Source of the DNA: Jiella marina
GTDB taxonomy: Bacteria > Pseudomonadota > Alphaproteobacteria > Rhizobiales > Rhizobiaceae
Length of the DNA: 64,000 bases
Assembly: GCF_024359545.1 (NCBI RefSeq)
Contig: NZ_JAKQZG010000012.1
Span: 62,001 to 126,000, forward strand
Direction: 5' to 3'
Shown here: one piece after another, positions 51,960 through 61,868 of the stretch
How the letters are laid out: each line of letters begins with the position of its first letter
Numbering within the stretch: the stretch's first letter is position 1
The notes under the pieces: model-generated
What the model was told of the DNA's origin: nothing
Database searches by the model: none
Seen by the model: only the letters and a program-made list of their open reading frames with translations
Translations under genes and position numbers: made by a program

Positions 51960-53639
51960 TCAGAAGAGCCCTTCGATCTGACCTTCAGCATTGAGGCGGA
52001 TCGCCTCTGCCGCTGGCTTGGACGGCAGACCGGGCAGCGTCATGATCTGGCCGCAGATCGCAACCACGAAACCGGCGCCAGCGGAAAGCCGCACCTCTCG
52101 TACATGAACGCTGTGCCCTTCCGGGGCCCCGCGCCGGGTAGGGTCGGTCGAGAAGGAATACTGCGTCTTCGCCATGCAGACCGGCAGGTTGCCGTAGCCG
52201 GCCTCTTCCCATGCGACCAGCTGATCCCGCACGGACTGATCGGCCGTGACCTCCGCCCCGCGATAGATCTTCTTCACCACCGTCTCGATCTTCTCGAAAA
52301 GGCCCATTTCGTCGGGATAGATCGGCGTGAAATCTGCCGCTCCTCCGTCGGCCAGCGCAACGACCTTGTTTGCCAGCTCCTCGGTCCCGGCCGAGCCCTC
52401 GGCCCAATGCCGGCAGAGCACCGCCTCGACACCCAGCCCGGCCACATAGGCTTTCACGGCCTCGATCTCGGCTTCGGTGTCGGCGGCGAAGTGATTGATC
52501 GCGACGACGACCGGCACGCCGAAGCTCTTCACATTCTGCACATGCCGCCCAAGATTGGCGCAGCCGGCCTTCACTGCTTCGACATTTTCCGCACCGAGAT
52601 CGTCCTTGGCGACGCCGCCATTCATCTTCATGGCCCGCACCGTCGCCACGACGACCGCTGCTGATGGTTTCAGCCCCGCCTTGCGGCACTTGATGTTGAA
52701 GAACTTCTCGGCACCCAGATCGGCGCCGAAACCGGCTTCCGTCACCACATAATCGGCCAGCTTCAGAGCCGCCTTGGTCGCGACCACCGAATTGCAGCCA
52801 TGGGCGATATTGGCGAAGGGGCCACCATGCACGAAGGCCGGATTGTTCTCCAGCGTCTGCACGAGATTGGGCTGGATCGCGTCCTTCAGGAGCACAGCCA
52901 TAGCACCGTCGGCTTTCAGGTCGCGGGCGGTGACCGCAGTCTTGTCGCGGCGATAGCCGATGATGATGTCGCCGAGACGGCGCTCGAGATCGGCAAGGTC
53001 GGTCGCCAGGCACAGGATCGCCATCACTTCCGAAGCGACCGTGATGTCGAAACCGGTCTCCCTCGGAAAACCGTTGGCGACGCCGCCGAGCGAAGTGACG
53101 ATGCCGCGCAAGGCCCGGTCGTTCATGTCGAGCACCCGGCGCCAGGTGACCCTGCGCGAGTCGATCTCCAGCTCGTTGCCCCAATAGATATGGTTGTCGA
53201 TCATCGCCGACAGCAGATTGTGGGCCGTGGTGATGGCGTGGAAATCGCCGGTGAAATGGAGGTTCATCTCCTCCATCGGCACGACCTGGGCATAGCCGCC
53301 GCCGGCCGCGCCGCCCTTCACGCCGAAGCAGGGTCCGAGGGAGGCCTCACGGATGCAGATCAGCGCGTTCTTGCCGATCCGGTTCAGCCCGTCGCCAAGC
53401 CCCACGGTGGTCGTGGTCTTACCCTCGCCGGCCGGCGTCGGATTGACCGCTGTCACCAGGATCAGCTTGCCGTCCGGGCGGCCCTCCAGCGATTGCAGAA
53501 AGGGAGCGGAGATCTTCGCCTTGTCGTGCCCATAGGGGATGATGTCGTCTTCCGACATGCCAAGGCGAGCGGCGACCTCCTTGATCGGCTTCTTCTTCGC
53601 CGCCCGCGCGATCGCGATGTCGGATTGAAACTCGGCCAC
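51960..53639 (-). CDS. fhs: formate--tetrahydrofolate ligase
   Basis: ATP-dependent activation of formate to 10-formyl-tetrahydrofolate, feeding one-carbon metabolism. The 559-aa enzyme has the P-loop [18 protein letters not shown], then [20 protein letters not shown] and [17 protein letters not shown], all hallmarks of the family. GTG 53639 ([14 protein letters not shown]) was chosen because GGAGGGG lies about eight bases upstream and it matches the usual N-terminus; ATGs at 53645 and 53654 are in or before that ribosome site. It links functionally to thyA and folA. Confidence 0.95.
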   Translation of the reverse strand: MAEFQSDIAIARAAKKKPIKEVAARLGMSEDDIIPYGHDKAKISAPFLQSLEGRPDGKLILVTAVNPTPAGEGKTTTTVGLGDGLNRIGKNALICIREASLGPCFGVKGGAAGGGYAQVVPMEEMNLHFTGDFHAITTAHNLLSAMIDNHIYWGNELEIDSRRVTWRRVLDMNDRALRGIVTSLGGVANGFPRETGFDITVASEVMAILCLATDLADLERRLGDIIIGYRRDKTAVTARDLKADGAMAVLLKDAIQPNLVQTLENNPAFVHGGPFANIAHGCNSVVATKAALKLADYVVTEAGFGADLGAEKFFNIKCRKAGLKPSAAVVVATVRAMKMNGGVAKDDLGAENVEAVKAGCANLGRHVQNVKSFGVPVVVAINHFAADTEAEIEAVKAYVAGLGVEAVLCRHWAEGSAGTEELANKVVALADGGAADFTPIYPDEMGLFEKIETVVKKIYRGAEVTADQSVRDQLVAWEEAGYGNLPVCMAKTQYSFSTDPTRRGAPEGHSVHVREVRLSAGAGFVVAICGQIMTLPGLPSKPAAEAIRLNAEGQIEGLF

Positions 53640-54021
53640 GGCCATCCCCTCCATGATTGTCTTGATCGGTTGGCGGGGAAAATAGCCAAGTCATCGGACA
53701 TTGGCCACAGCAGGGTCGCGGTTGCCGTCCCTTCGCGAGGCGGTGGCGTCGCAGACGCGAGACGGCGGAGTGCGTGAAGCGGCGACCGGGTTGTTCAGCG
53801 CTCTTTTGGACAAAAGAAAAGCCCGGTGTGGGAGGTCACCGGGCTTTTCTTTACTCTGGTCCGTGGGTCGCTGCGCCAGGAGGATAGCGCGTGGGCCGAC
53901 GTCCTTTACTGGGTTGAACATCCGCGACCGATCCGATTGGGAGGAAATGGACGATCACGTGCTCGCTGCCCCAACGCACAAAAGCTAGCATAGGTTTCAT
54001 GGATTAGCTGTTACCCGGCTG
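53640..54021. other. intergenic region between fhs and putA
   Basis: About 380 bp. It contains a bidirectional terminator (53813-53852), which should end the putA transcript, and the fhs promoter region. The open frame 53701-53988 on the plus strand runs through the terminator and has no family features, so I do not call a gene. A small RNA ending at the terminator cannot be excluded. Confidence 0.5.
53813..53852. terminator. bidirectional intrinsic terminator
   Basis: AAAGAAAAGCCCGGTG and CACCGGGCTTTTCTTT form a perfect 16-bp stem around TGGGAGGT. Both strands end in a U-rich run (TTTTCTTT). On the minus strand it lies 170 bp after putA. Confidence 0.9.
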
Positions 54022-57000
54022 CTACGATTCCATGGCAATGAGGCTGGCATTACCGCCTGCGGCCGCAGTATTGACCGAAATGACCTGTTCGCGCGCAAAT
54101 CGAACCACGTAGTTCGGCCCGCCGGCCTTCGGCCCCGTTCCGGAAAGACCTGACCCTCCAAAGGGTTGAGAACCGACAATGGCGCCGATGATGTTTCGGT
54201 TCACATATACGTTACCCACGGTGAGCCTTTGGGCGACTTTCAAGGCCGTGTCGTTGATGCGGCTGTGGACACCGAGCGTCAGGCCGTAACCGGTCGCCTC
54301 GATGGCATCGAGGATCCTGGGAAAGTCCTTCGTCTTCCAGCGCACCACGTGAAGGATCGGGCCGAACACCTCACGATCGAGCGCTTCCGGCCGGTCGAGC
54401 TCGACGATGTGGGGCGCGAAATAATGACCGGCGGAGGAGAGTTCCGGCTTGAGCTTGCCCTTGAAGCGGACCGTCTGCTCGCGCTCCATCCGCGCGACGT
54501 GGTCGTTCAGCATGGCGAGTTGCTCGGCATCGATGACCGGGCCGATATCCGTCGCGATATCATGTGGATCGCCGACGGTAAGCTCGGCGGCTGCGCCGGC
54601 AATCATCTCGAGAATCCGGTCGGCGACGTCCTCCTGCAGGAACAGAAGCCGCAGGGCCGAACAGCGCTGGCCGGCGGAGCGGAAGGCGGACATCACCACG
54701 TCGTCCGTGACCTGCTCCGGCAGGGCGGTCGCGTCGGCGATCAGCGCGTTGATGCCGCCGGTTTCGGCGATCAGCGGGGCGATGGGGGTTTTGCGAGCGG
54801 CAAGGGCGCGGTTGATGGCGAAGGCCGTTTCTGTCGAACCGGTGAAGGCGACACAGGCGGTCGCATCATGGGAGGTAAGCGCGGCACCCGTGGCACCATC
54901 GCCCGGCGCGAGGATCAAGTGCTCCTTCGGAAAGCCCGCCTCGTGCAGGAGAGCGATGGCCTTCGCCGCAATCAGCGGCGTCTGCTCGGCGGGCTTGGCG
55001 ATCACGACATTGCCGGCAGAAAGCCCCGCCGAGACCTGTCCGGTGAAAATCGCCAGCGGGAAGTTCCAGGGCGAGATCGCGACGACCACGCCCCGCGAGC
55101 GGTAGGTGAGCCGGTTTTCCTCACCGGTCGGACCCGGAAGCTCCACCGGTTTGGCAAAGAGCCGCACCGCCTCGTCGGCATAAAAGCGCAGAAAGTCGAC
55201 CGCCTCGCGGATTTCGGCGACCGCGTCGTCCAGCGTCTTGCCGCCTTCGGCCGCGAGGATCGCCAGAAGCTCGCTCTCGCGCTCCTCCATCAGCGACGCG
55301 GCCTTGCGCAGGCGCTCGGCGCGCTTTTCGGCCGGAACCGCCTCGCAGGCTCGCGCATGTTTCGCCGCCTCGGCCATCACCGCCTTTGCCGCATCCGCGG
55401 TCAGATGGTGACTGGTGCCGAAGACCGCGCCGTTCACTGGCGAGCGAATCTCGACCGCCGTCGACGTCCCGGACTTTTCCGCCAGCGGCAATCCGCAGCG
55501 GGCGATGAGCCCCTTAACACTGGTTCGCGAACGGCGCTTCAGCAGCTTTTCGAGGAACAGCCGCTCGCCGACCTCGATGCCGGTCGAGTTCTTGCGCGGC
55601 GTGAAGAGGTCCTTCGGCAGGCCGATCTTCGGATGCCGCGCCGGTCCCGCCGCCAGCATCTCGCGCGGCCGCTCCAGAAGCTCGTCGATCGGGATGTCCT
55701 CGTCACCGACCTTGGCGACGAAGGAGGAATTCGCACCGTTCTCCAGCAGACGGCGCACGAGATAGGCGAGAAGATCGCGATAGCCGCCGACTGGCGCATA
55801 GATGCGGGTCGCGACGCCCTTGGGCGTGTTCCGCCGCATCGTCTCGTAGAGCCCTTCGCCCATGCCGTGGAGGCGCTGGAACTCGAAACCGGTCAGATCG
55901 TCGCCCGCCATCTCCAGAATGGTCGCGACGGTGAGCGCGTTATGGGTCGCGAACTGCGGATAGATCCGCTCGCGCCGATCGAGCAGCGCCTTAGAGCAGA
56001 CGAGATAGGACAGGTCCGTCGCCGGCTTGCGGGAGAAGACCGGATAGCCGGAGAGGCCCTTTTCCTGGGCGTGCTTGATCTCCGTGTCCCAATAGGCGCC
56101 CTTGACGAGCCGCACCATCATGCGGATGCCCGCCGCGTCCGCCAGCTGATCGATATGCTCGATCACCGCCAGCGCGCGCTTCTGATAGGCCTGGATCGCG
56201 AGGCCGAAGCCCTGCCAGCCCTTGAAGTCGAAGCGCTTGACGAATTCGTCGATGACGTCGAGCGAGATTTCCAGGCGCTCGGCCTCCTCGGCGTCGATCG
56301 TGAGATTCAGGTCGTAGCTCTGAGCCCGCTTCGCCAGAGCTTCGACCTTCGGCAGAAGCTCGGCGATCACCCGGTCATGCTGCAGCGGGTGATAGCGCGG
56401 ATGGAGCGCCGAGAGCTTGACCGAGATGCCCGGCCGGTCGGGCAACGGCTTGTTGCCGGCCTTGCGGCCGATCTTCTCGATCGCATCGGCATAGGATCGA
56501 TAATAGCGCTCGGCGTCTGCCGACGTCCGGGCGCCCTCGCCCAGCATGTCGTAGGAATGGCGGTAGCCCTTGGATTCAAAGCCGCGCGCCCGCTCCAGCG
56601 CGTCCTCGATCGTCTCGCCGAGCACGAAATGCCGGCCGAGAAAGCGCATGGCCTGTCGCGTCGCCTGGCGCACGGCCGGCCCGCCGACGCGCTTGACGAG
56701 CCCTGACAACACGCCCTGGGGCGTCTCGCCCGGCCGGATGATGCGCGCAGAAATCCCCAGAGCCCAGGCGGAAGCCGCCGTCAGCATCCGGTCCTCGTGG
56801 CCTTCGTGATGGGCCCAGTCGCCGGCGCCGATCTTCTCCTCGATCAGCCGGTCCTGCGTCGCCGCATCCGGCACGCGCAGAAGCGCCTCGGCGAGGATCA
56901 TCAGCGCCAGCCCCTCGCGGCTCGAAAGCCCGAACTCGCGCAGGAAATCCTCCACCCCGCCGATCCCGCCGGCAGCCTTGCGAATCCCCTCGATCAGCCC

Positions 57001-57153
57001 CCGCGCCCGCTTGTCGACCTTCTCCTCGCTGTGGGACCATCGCTCCGACGCCTGCAACAGCGCCGAGACCGAAGCCTGGTCGTCCGGCGCGAACGGCGCG
57101 GAGAACGGTGACGGGAAGCTCGCGGAGCGAGCGGCAGGTTCAATCGCGGACAT
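54022..57153 (-). CDS. putA: bifunctional proline dehydrogenase / L-glutamate-gamma-semialdehyde dehydrogenase
   Basis: 1043-aa enzyme oxidising proline to glutamate in two steps with substrate channelling. The FAD-dependent PRODH barrel (about 170-470) shows ISVKLSALHPRY, NLTIDAEEAERLE, MVRLVKGAYWDTEIK and FATHNALTV. The aldehyde dehydrogenase domain (about 540-1035) has ISPWNFPLAIFTGQ, the base in IAETGGINALI and the Cys nucleophile in SAGQRCSALRLLFLQE. It begins without a ribbon-helix-helix domain, so it is not an autorepressor. ATG 57153 lacks a clear ribosome site, and TTG 57186 is possible. Confidence 0.96.
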   Translation of the reverse strand: MSAIEPAARSASFPSPFSAPFAPDDQASVSALLQASERWSHSEEKVDKRARGLIEGIRKAAGGIGGVEDFLREFGLSSREGLALMILAEALLRVPDAATQDRLIEEKIGAGDWAHHEGHEDRMLTAASAWALGISARIIRPGETPQGVLSGLVKRVGGPAVRQATRQAMRFLGRHFVLGETIEDALERARGFESKGYRHSYDMLGEGARTSADAERYYRSYADAIEKIGRKAGNKPLPDRPGISVKLSALHPRYHPLQHDRVIAELLPKVEALAKRAQSYDLNLTIDAEEAERLEISLDVIDEFVKRFDFKGWQGFGLAIQAYQKRALAVIEHIDQLADAAGIRMMVRLVKGAYWDTEIKHAQEKGLSGYPVFSRKPATDLSYLVCSKALLDRRERIYPQFATHNALTVATILEMAGDDLTGFEFQRLHGMGEGLYETMRRNTPKGVATRIYAPVGGYRDLLAYLVRRLLENGANSSFVAKVGDEDIPIDELLERPREMLAAGPARHPKIGLPKDLFTPRKNSTGIEVGERLFLEKLLKRRSRTSVKGLIARCGLPLAEKSGTSTAVEIRSPVNGAVFGTSHHLTADAAKAVMAEAAKHARACEAVPAEKRAERLRKAASLMEERESELLAILAAEGGKTLDDAVAEIREAVDFLRFYADEAVRLFAKPVELPGPTGEENRLTYRSRGVVVAISPWNFPLAIFTGQVSAGLSAGNVVIAKPAEQTPLIAAKAIALLHEAGFPKEHLILAPGDGATGAALTSHDATACVAFTGSTETAFAINRALAARKTPIAPLIAETGGINALIADATALPEQVTDDVVMSAFRSAGQRCSALRLLFLQEDVADRILEMIAGAAAELTVGDPHDIATDIGPVIDAEQLAMLNDHVARMEREQTVRFKGKLKPELSSAGHYFAPHIVELDRPEALDREVFGPILHVVRWKTKDFPRILDAIEATGYGLTLGVHSRINDTALKVAQRLTVGNVYVNRNIIGAIVGSQPFGGSGLSGTGPKAGGPNYVVRFAREQVISVNTAAAGGNASLIAMES

Positions 57154-57310
57154 GAGGCGAATCCGGCACCAGAGTGGAAACAACACGCGGATCGAGCGAG
57201 CTTAGGGATGTCTGGATACGGGCGCAATCGGGGGCAGTATGGCGAGTTGCGAAGACATGAACTTTCAAGCCGACAGATTATGTCTCGCCGGAGGGAGTCG
57301 TGTTCCCACC

Positions 57311-58291
57311 CTAAGGCCACAATACATAGAGATAGGCCAGATAGCCTGCCAGAAGAACGCCGCCTTCACGGCGACCGATCCGAAGTCCGGTGGTCGAGAA
57401 GAGCATGAACAAAAGCGTGACCGCGACCATCAGAAGATTGTCGAAGGTCGCGATCTCCGCGGGCACGCGCGTTGGCGAAATCAGCGCCGTAACGCCGGCA
57501 ATACCCAGAAGATTGTAGATATTGGAACCGACGATGTTACCGAAGGCGACGTCGCTCTGCCGCTTGAAAGCAGCCACGATCGACGTGACGAGTTCGGGCA
57601 TGGATGTGCCGATAGCCACGATGGTCAGCCCGATCACGGTCTCCGGTACACCGAAAGCTTCCGCGATCGAGACCGCCCCTCCAACGAGAAATCGTCCACC
57701 CAACACGACGAGCGCCAGTCCACCAATCGCGATCAGTAACGGCAGGATCAGCCCGCCGGTGGAGCTGGACTGAGGCACGACGGCGGGATCAACAGCTTCT
57801 AAGGCGCGCGCCTTTTCATAGGCGGCGCCGTGTTCGGCCGCGGTGCTTTCCTGGCGGAAGGCGAAATAGATGTAGAGCGCAAGCGCGACCACGAAGACCA
57901 GGCCCACAGGTCTTCCGAAGGGCACCAGAAAAGCCAACACAGCGAAGACCAGGGTCACACCAACCATGACCATCGCATCCCGCCGCAGCGCGGAGGAAGA
58001 TACGGCAATCGGGAAGAGGATTGCCGAGATTCCGGCAATGAGCAGGATGTTCGCGATGTTCGAGCCGACGATATTGCCGAATGCAATCCCGGGCGCACCC
58101 GAGAGCGCTGCCTGAACGGAGGTGACCAGTTCGGGAGCGGAGGTGCCGAACCCAACCAGAGTCAGACCGATGACGAGGGGCGAGACACCAAGGTGCTCTG
58201 CAACCTTGACTGCCCCGCGAACCAGGAGATCGCCGCCCGCGATCAAAAGCACGAGCCCTCCGATCAGGGGCAGCCAGACGTCAACTATCAT
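57311..58291 (-). CDS. calcium/sodium antiporter (CaCA family, YrbG-like)
   Basis: 326-aa inner-membrane exchanger made of two homologous halves. The alpha repeats are GFGTSAPELVTSVQAALSG with GNIVGSNIANILLIAG, and AIGTSMPELVTSIVAAFKR with GNIVGSNIYNLLGIAG; their acidic and Asn residues bind the cation. About ten membrane segments. ATG 58291 follows GGAGGAG closely. Cation selectivity is inferred from the family. It is divergent from an MscS channel gene. Confidence 0.92.
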   Translation of the reverse strand: MIVDVWLPLIGGLVLLIAGGDLLVRGAVKVAEHLGVSPLVIGLTLVGFGTSAPELVTSVQAALSGAPGIAFGNIVGSNIANILLIAGISAILFPIAVSSSALRRDAMVMVGVTLVFAVLAFLVPFGRPVGLVFVVALALYIYFAFRQESTAAEHGAAYEKARALEAVDPAVVPQSSSTGGLILPLLIAIGGLALVVLGGRFLVGGAVSIAEAFGVPETVIGLTIVAIGTSMPELVTSIVAAFKRQSDVAFGNIVGSNIYNLLGIAGVTALISPTRVPAEIATFDNLLMVAVTLLFMLFSTTGLRIGRREGGVLLAGYLAYLYVLWP

Positions 58292-58474
58292 TCCGCTCCT
58301 CCACAACAGCGTTGAGGGGCGATCTATCCCGTAGCAGCCAAGCCGCAAGGCCGCGACCCTCTCCACTTTGACGTCATTTACTAGCCGGCGAGGCGCATTG
58401 AAGGGCCGACGCTCTGGAGCCCTGATGCCGGGGGCGCGTCCCTTGCATTACCGTTTGGCGAAGGCGCTCAGCGG

Positions 58475-59416
58475 ATGCTTGATCAGATTGCCTTCGTCCG
58501 CAGCCCGACACAGTTTCCACCCATGTTCGACGATCTGACACTTCCGCCACTTCCGTTCGATCTCTCTCACCTCCCGCAATTCGATCTTCTTGCTTCTGCT
58601 CTTCTGCTGTTGCTGCTCTGGGTCGCGCGGAAAATCGTGGTGCACTCAATCCGAGCTCGCACGGAATTGGCGTCACACAACCAGCGCCGCCTCATTGCCT
58701 CCAGTCGCAACGTCTTTCTCCTGCTGCTTCTGATCGGGCTCGTGCTGATCTGGGCGCCTCAATTGCGAACCTTCGCGCTGTCCCTGACGGCCGTCGCCGT
58801 GGCGATCGTCGTGGCGACGAAGGAGCTGATCCTTTGTCTTTCGGGCGCCGTGCTTCGGGCCACGACCCGCGCCTTCGCTGTCGGCGACTGGATCGAGGTC
58901 GGCGAGAGCCGGGGTGAAGTCACGGATCACACGCTGCTGGCGACCACACTTCTGGAGTTCGGTACAGGACCCCATGCCTACATGCCCACGGGGCGCACGC
59001 TTGTCGTGCCGAACAGCGTGCTGTTGACGACAACCGTGCGAAACCAGACGGCACTGCGCGAACACACCTACCACCGCTTCGCGGTCACGTTCGAACCCAT
59101 GCCGAACATCAAGGAAGCTCACGAGGCCGTCTCGAGAATCGTCAGAGGGCACTATGAGCCGTTCCGTACGGGAGCCGCTCAAGCCAATGCGTCGATAGAA
59201 CTCCGGACCCGGACCGATCTTCCCGACCCCGCACCTCTCGTCCGATTTCGCACGTCAGACCTGGGAAAGCTGCGTATCGAGATCAGCGTCTTCTGCCCTT
59301 CACATGTCGCCGAGCGGCTTGAAAGCGAGATCACCATCGACCTGCTCGCCCAGCTTCAGGCGGCAACACGGCAAGCCCCAACCGAAGGTCAAGCGTCATT
59401 GGAAAAGATCGACTGA
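58475..59416 (+). CDS. small mechanosensitive channel (MscS family), copy 2
   Basis: 313-aa tension-gated channel, paralogue of 11595-12539. A first span (LLASALLLLLLWVARKIV), a second (RNVFLLLLLIGLVLIWA) and the pore helix SLTAVAVAIVVATKELILC lead to the beta domain (FAVGDWIEVGESRGEVTDHT; LVVPNSVLLTTTVRNQ). ATG 58475 has GAAGG about 10 bases upstream; ATG 58523 is an alternative. The stop is one base from the start of a small membrane protein, so the two are probably made together. Confidence 0.88.
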   Translation: MLDQIAFVRSPTQFPPMFDDLTLPPLPFDLSHLPQFDLLASALLLLLLWVARKIVVHSIRARTELASHNQRRLIASSRNVFLLLLLIGLVLIWAPQLRTFALSLTAVAVAIVVATKELILCLSGAVLRATTRAFAVGDWIEVGESRGEVTDHTLLATTLLEFGTGPHAYMPTGRTLVVPNSVLLTTTVRNQTALREHTYHRFAVTFEPMPNIKEAHEAVSRIVRGHYEPFRTGAAQANASIELRTRTDLPDPAPLVRFRTSDLGKLRIEISVFCPSHVAERLESEITIDLLAQLQAATRQAPTEGQASLEKID

Positions 59417-59417
59417 T

Positions 59418-59684
59418 ATGCCGACGCTCTTCATCATACTCGATATGGCAGCAATCTTCAGTTCGCTCGTCGCCGCGGCTCTTTGGTATCAGGCCGGCGC
59501 GCGGTTGGTCCGCCGCGTCTCGCGCTTCGAGACCTTGGACCAGGCCGACCTCAACAGGATGGTCGTGGCCATGAACCGGAGTGCAATTCTCAACCGCCGT
59601 GCTGCGCTCGCTTCAGCAGCTGCAGCGATTTGTATCGCCCTGCGCTTTGGGGCTTCGCTCGTCGGACCTGCAGCTTCAGTCTAG
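59418..59684 (+). CDS. small two-TM membrane protein coupled to MscS
   Basis: 88-aa protein with a hydrophobic N-terminal span (LFIILDMAAIFSSLVAAALW) and a second one near the C-terminus (AALASAAAAICIALRFGASL) separated by a charged helix (RRVSRFETLDQADLNRMVVA). It starts one base after the MscS stop, and the ribosome site must lie in the end of that gene. The function is unknown; an accessory subunit of the channel is a guess based only on the coupling. Confidence 0.65.
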   Translation: MPTLFIILDMAAIFSSLVAAALWYQAGARLVRRVSRFETLDQADLNRMVVAMNRSAILNRRAALASAAAAICIALRFGASLVGPAASV

Positions 59685-59862
59685 CGCAGGGCATCCGCAA
59701 CGCGAGACGCCACCACGTCTTGACGGAATGAAGGAGCCATCCAGGGGCCGTCGTCAGCCGGGGTAAGAGAAGCCGAAAGTTGCCGCGATTACCGCGCAAC
59801 TCGCAAACGAGAACTCGCGACCTTACAGATTCCTATCCACAGACCCGGTCGAAGCTTCATCC

Positions 59863-61035
59863 CTAGCCATCTGTTTTCTCGCTCCAAACGACACCGTTCT
59901 CGAGGGAAAGCCACATCGCCATCTTTTCGAGTTCGGCATTGAGTGCGTCGCGGCTTTCTGACGGCGCGTCTGGCTCGAAATGCACCGAGTGTACCAGGAG
60001 CCGCGCGTTATGACGGTCGGACTTGAGGTCCACCCGGGCAACCAATCGGTCGCCGAACAGAAACGGCAGGACATAGTAGCCGTATACCCGTTTGGCGGCC
60101 GGAACGTAGATTTCGATGCGATAGCGAAATCCGAACAATCGTTCGGTGCGATCCCGCTCCCAGATGAGCGGATCGAAGGGGACGAGCAGCGCCGTGGCAT
60201 CGATCCGTCGCGGCCGTCGCGCATCGCGATGGAGCCAGGCGTGGCGCCAGCCGGGCACGTCGACCGGGACGAGCACGCCCTCCTCGGCTAGAGAGAGGAT
60301 CGCTTCTCGCGCCTGTTCCGGCGATTGACGGAAATAGTCGCGAAGCTCCTTGTCCGTCGCGATCCCGTGGGCGCGGGCCGCCCGGGCGATCGGTTCGCGA
60401 TGGGCATCCGCGTCCGATGGTGTGGGCTGCGCCAGTATTTCAGCTGGCAGCACCCGTTCGGGCAGGTCATAGACACGCTTGAAACTGCCCTCCCGCGTCG
60501 CCGTCGTGATATGCCCGGCCCAGAACAGCCATTCGAGCGCACGCTTGGTATCGCTCCATTCCCACCAGCCCGACTGCCCCTGATGATCGTCGAAATCCGA
60601 GACCGACATCGGTCCGTCGGCCCGGATGCGTTCGAGGACGGCCATGGCCTCCGCCCGCCTCTCGGTCGCAAAGACGCGCATCCAGTTCCAGGCCGCCTCC
60701 CCGCGATCGGCTTGCGCCATTCGCCAGCGAAGCAGGGGCTGCAACTCGAATGGCAGCAGGGACGCCTCATGGGCCCAGTATTCGAACAGCCGTCTCTGAC
60801 GTCTCGGTCCCCAGGCGAGTTGATCGAGCTCGGCCCGGTCGTAGGCCCCAAGCCTCGAGAAGGCGGGGAGATAGTGGGCGCGAGACAGCACATTGACGCT
60901 GTCGATCTGATGGAGATGAAGACGGTCGAGAAGGCGGCGCAGGTGCATCGGCTTGACCGTGGCCGGGCGGCTGCCACAAAACCCTTGCGCGGCCAGCGCG
61001 ATGCGACGCCCCTGGGGAAGGCTTACTCGTTCCAT
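59863..61035 (-). CDS. YcaQ/AlkX-type DNA glycosylase (HTH_42 family)
   Basis: 390-aa protein made of winged-helix units and a beta barrel, in the family that unhooks DNA interstrand crosslinks. The catalytic-type motif QID sits at 43-45 (LHLHQIDSVNVLSRAH), matching the Q-hydrophobic-D pattern of YcaQ, unlike the QxQ of the AlkZ branch. Other landmarks are YWAHEASLLPFELQPLLRWRM (shown in part), LLVPFDPLIWERDRTERLFGF and YYVLPFLFGDRLVARVDLK. Often labelled only as a winged-helix protein. Single gene. Confidence 0.87.
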   Translation of the reverse strand: MERVSLPQGRRIALAAQGFCGSRPATVKPMHLRRLLDRLHLHQIDSVNVLSRAHYLPAFSRLGAYDRAELDQLAWGPRRQRRLFEYWAHEASLLPFELQPLLRWRMAQADRGEAAWNWMRVFATERRAEAMAVLERIRADGPMSVSDFDDHQGQSGWWEWSDTKRALEWLFWAGHITTATREGSFKRVYDLPERVLPAEILAQPTPSDADAHREPIARAARAHGIATDKELRDYFRQSPEQAREAILSLAEEGVLVPVDVPGWRHAWLHRDARRPRRIDATALLVPFDPLIWERDRTERLFGFRYRIEIYVPAAKRVYGYYVLPFLFGDRLVARVDLKSDRHNARLLVHSVHFEPDAPSESRDALNAELEKMAMWLSLENGVVWSEKTDG

Positions 61036-61168
61036 CCGCTTCCTGAAGACACTCGCGGTTCGGCGGCCAGACGGAAGGATCCGACTCGGCCGTGCGCAAG
61101 TCTGGCATCGTCGAGGCGGGTTTGGCTATCCGTCGAGTTCTTCGCAACTTCCTGATCAGAACGGGGCA

Positions 61169-61609
61169 TCAACGCTCCACCGGCGTTGCCGTCCGATCCG
61201 GCGCACCACCCGCCGGCAATTCCCGCCCCTCCATCAACGCCTCCACCTCCGGATAGAACCATTTCTGCCCGGGATAGCCTTCCAGCCGCCCGATCTCTTG
61301 CCCGTCATCGCCAATGAGCACAAAGGTCGGCGTGAAGACAGCCGGCATCAGGCCTTCGATACCTCCACGGCGATCTTCGAAGATGTTGACGCGGCGGAGC
61401 GGGGCGATCTGGCCGATGCGGCTCTTCGGGTAGTCCGGGGCGATCTCTTCGTCGAATTTCCGGCAGAAGGGGCAGCCATCCTGTTCGAACATCAGGAGTT
61501 CGGCGGCCCGGGCGGGGGCGGAGGACAGCAGGACGCCGCACAGCATCGCCGACAGGAGAAGAGCGAATGCCAAGGGTCGCGGCAAGGCAGGCGCGGAGAG
61601 CGGGCTCAT
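61169..61609 (-). CDS. secreted thioredoxin-fold protein
   Basis: 146-aa exported protein. The signal peptide (about 1-36, ending APARA) is followed by a thioredoxin fold with Cys46-Pro-Phe-Cys49 (LMFEQDGCPFCRKFDEEI), the cis-Pro region FTPTFVLIGDDGQEIGRLEG and a C-terminal helix. It resembles SoxW/thioredoxin-like proteins used for periplasmic disulfide reduction. The partner is unknown. Members are sometimes mislabelled as transcriptional regulators. ATG 61609 was chosen because it begins the signal peptide. Confidence 0.82.
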   Translation of the reverse strand: MSPLSAPALPRPLAFALLLSAMLCGVLLSSAPARAAELLMFEQDGCPFCRKFDEEIAPDYPKSRIGQIAPLRRVNIFEDRRGGIEGLMPAVFTPTFVLIGDDGQEIGRLEGYPGQKWFYPEVEALMEGRELPAGGAPDRTATPVER

Positions 61610-61738
61610 GGCGCCAAGGATAGCGAAGAAGCAGCGCGTCGCACAGCGATCGCGGCGTTTCCTCGTTCCCCTCGTGCTCGAGACGCTATCTCCCCAACCG
61701 CGGTGCGTTTGAAACACTCGCTGCCACATCTCAGCTTC

Positions 61739-61868
61739 GTCATTCTCGGCCTCCGGGCCGAGAATCCAGAAACGTCGCCGAGCGAAGAATGGTCAGAGTT
61801 CGAACCCGCAAGCGGGCCTGCCAGTTCGGAGGCCGCCCTGGATCCTCGGCCCGGAGGCCGAGGATGAC
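61739..61868. repeat. REPIN-like pair of inverted palindromic repeats
   Basis: Two 31-base arms (61739-61769 and 61838-61868) are inverted copies, differing at two positions. Each arm is itself a hairpin: TTCTCGGCC/GGCCGAGAA in the left and TCCTCGGCC/GGCCGAGGA in the right. The two differences are compensatory (T-A versus C-G), so both hairpins stay paired. The 68-base spacer holds CCCGC-AA-GCGGG. The core CTCGGCCTCCGGGCCGAG is of the kind scattered between genes of many alphaproteobacteria. Confidence 0.8.

Noticed and set aside
53701-53988. 95-aa frame on the plus strand before putA
   Set aside because: It runs through a perfect bidirectional terminator and has no family resemblance.
54166-56706. 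846-aa open frame on the plus strand
   Set aside because: It lies wholly opposite putA, is rich in Arg, Gly and His, and has no recognisable domain; high GC with third-position bias makes such antisense frames.
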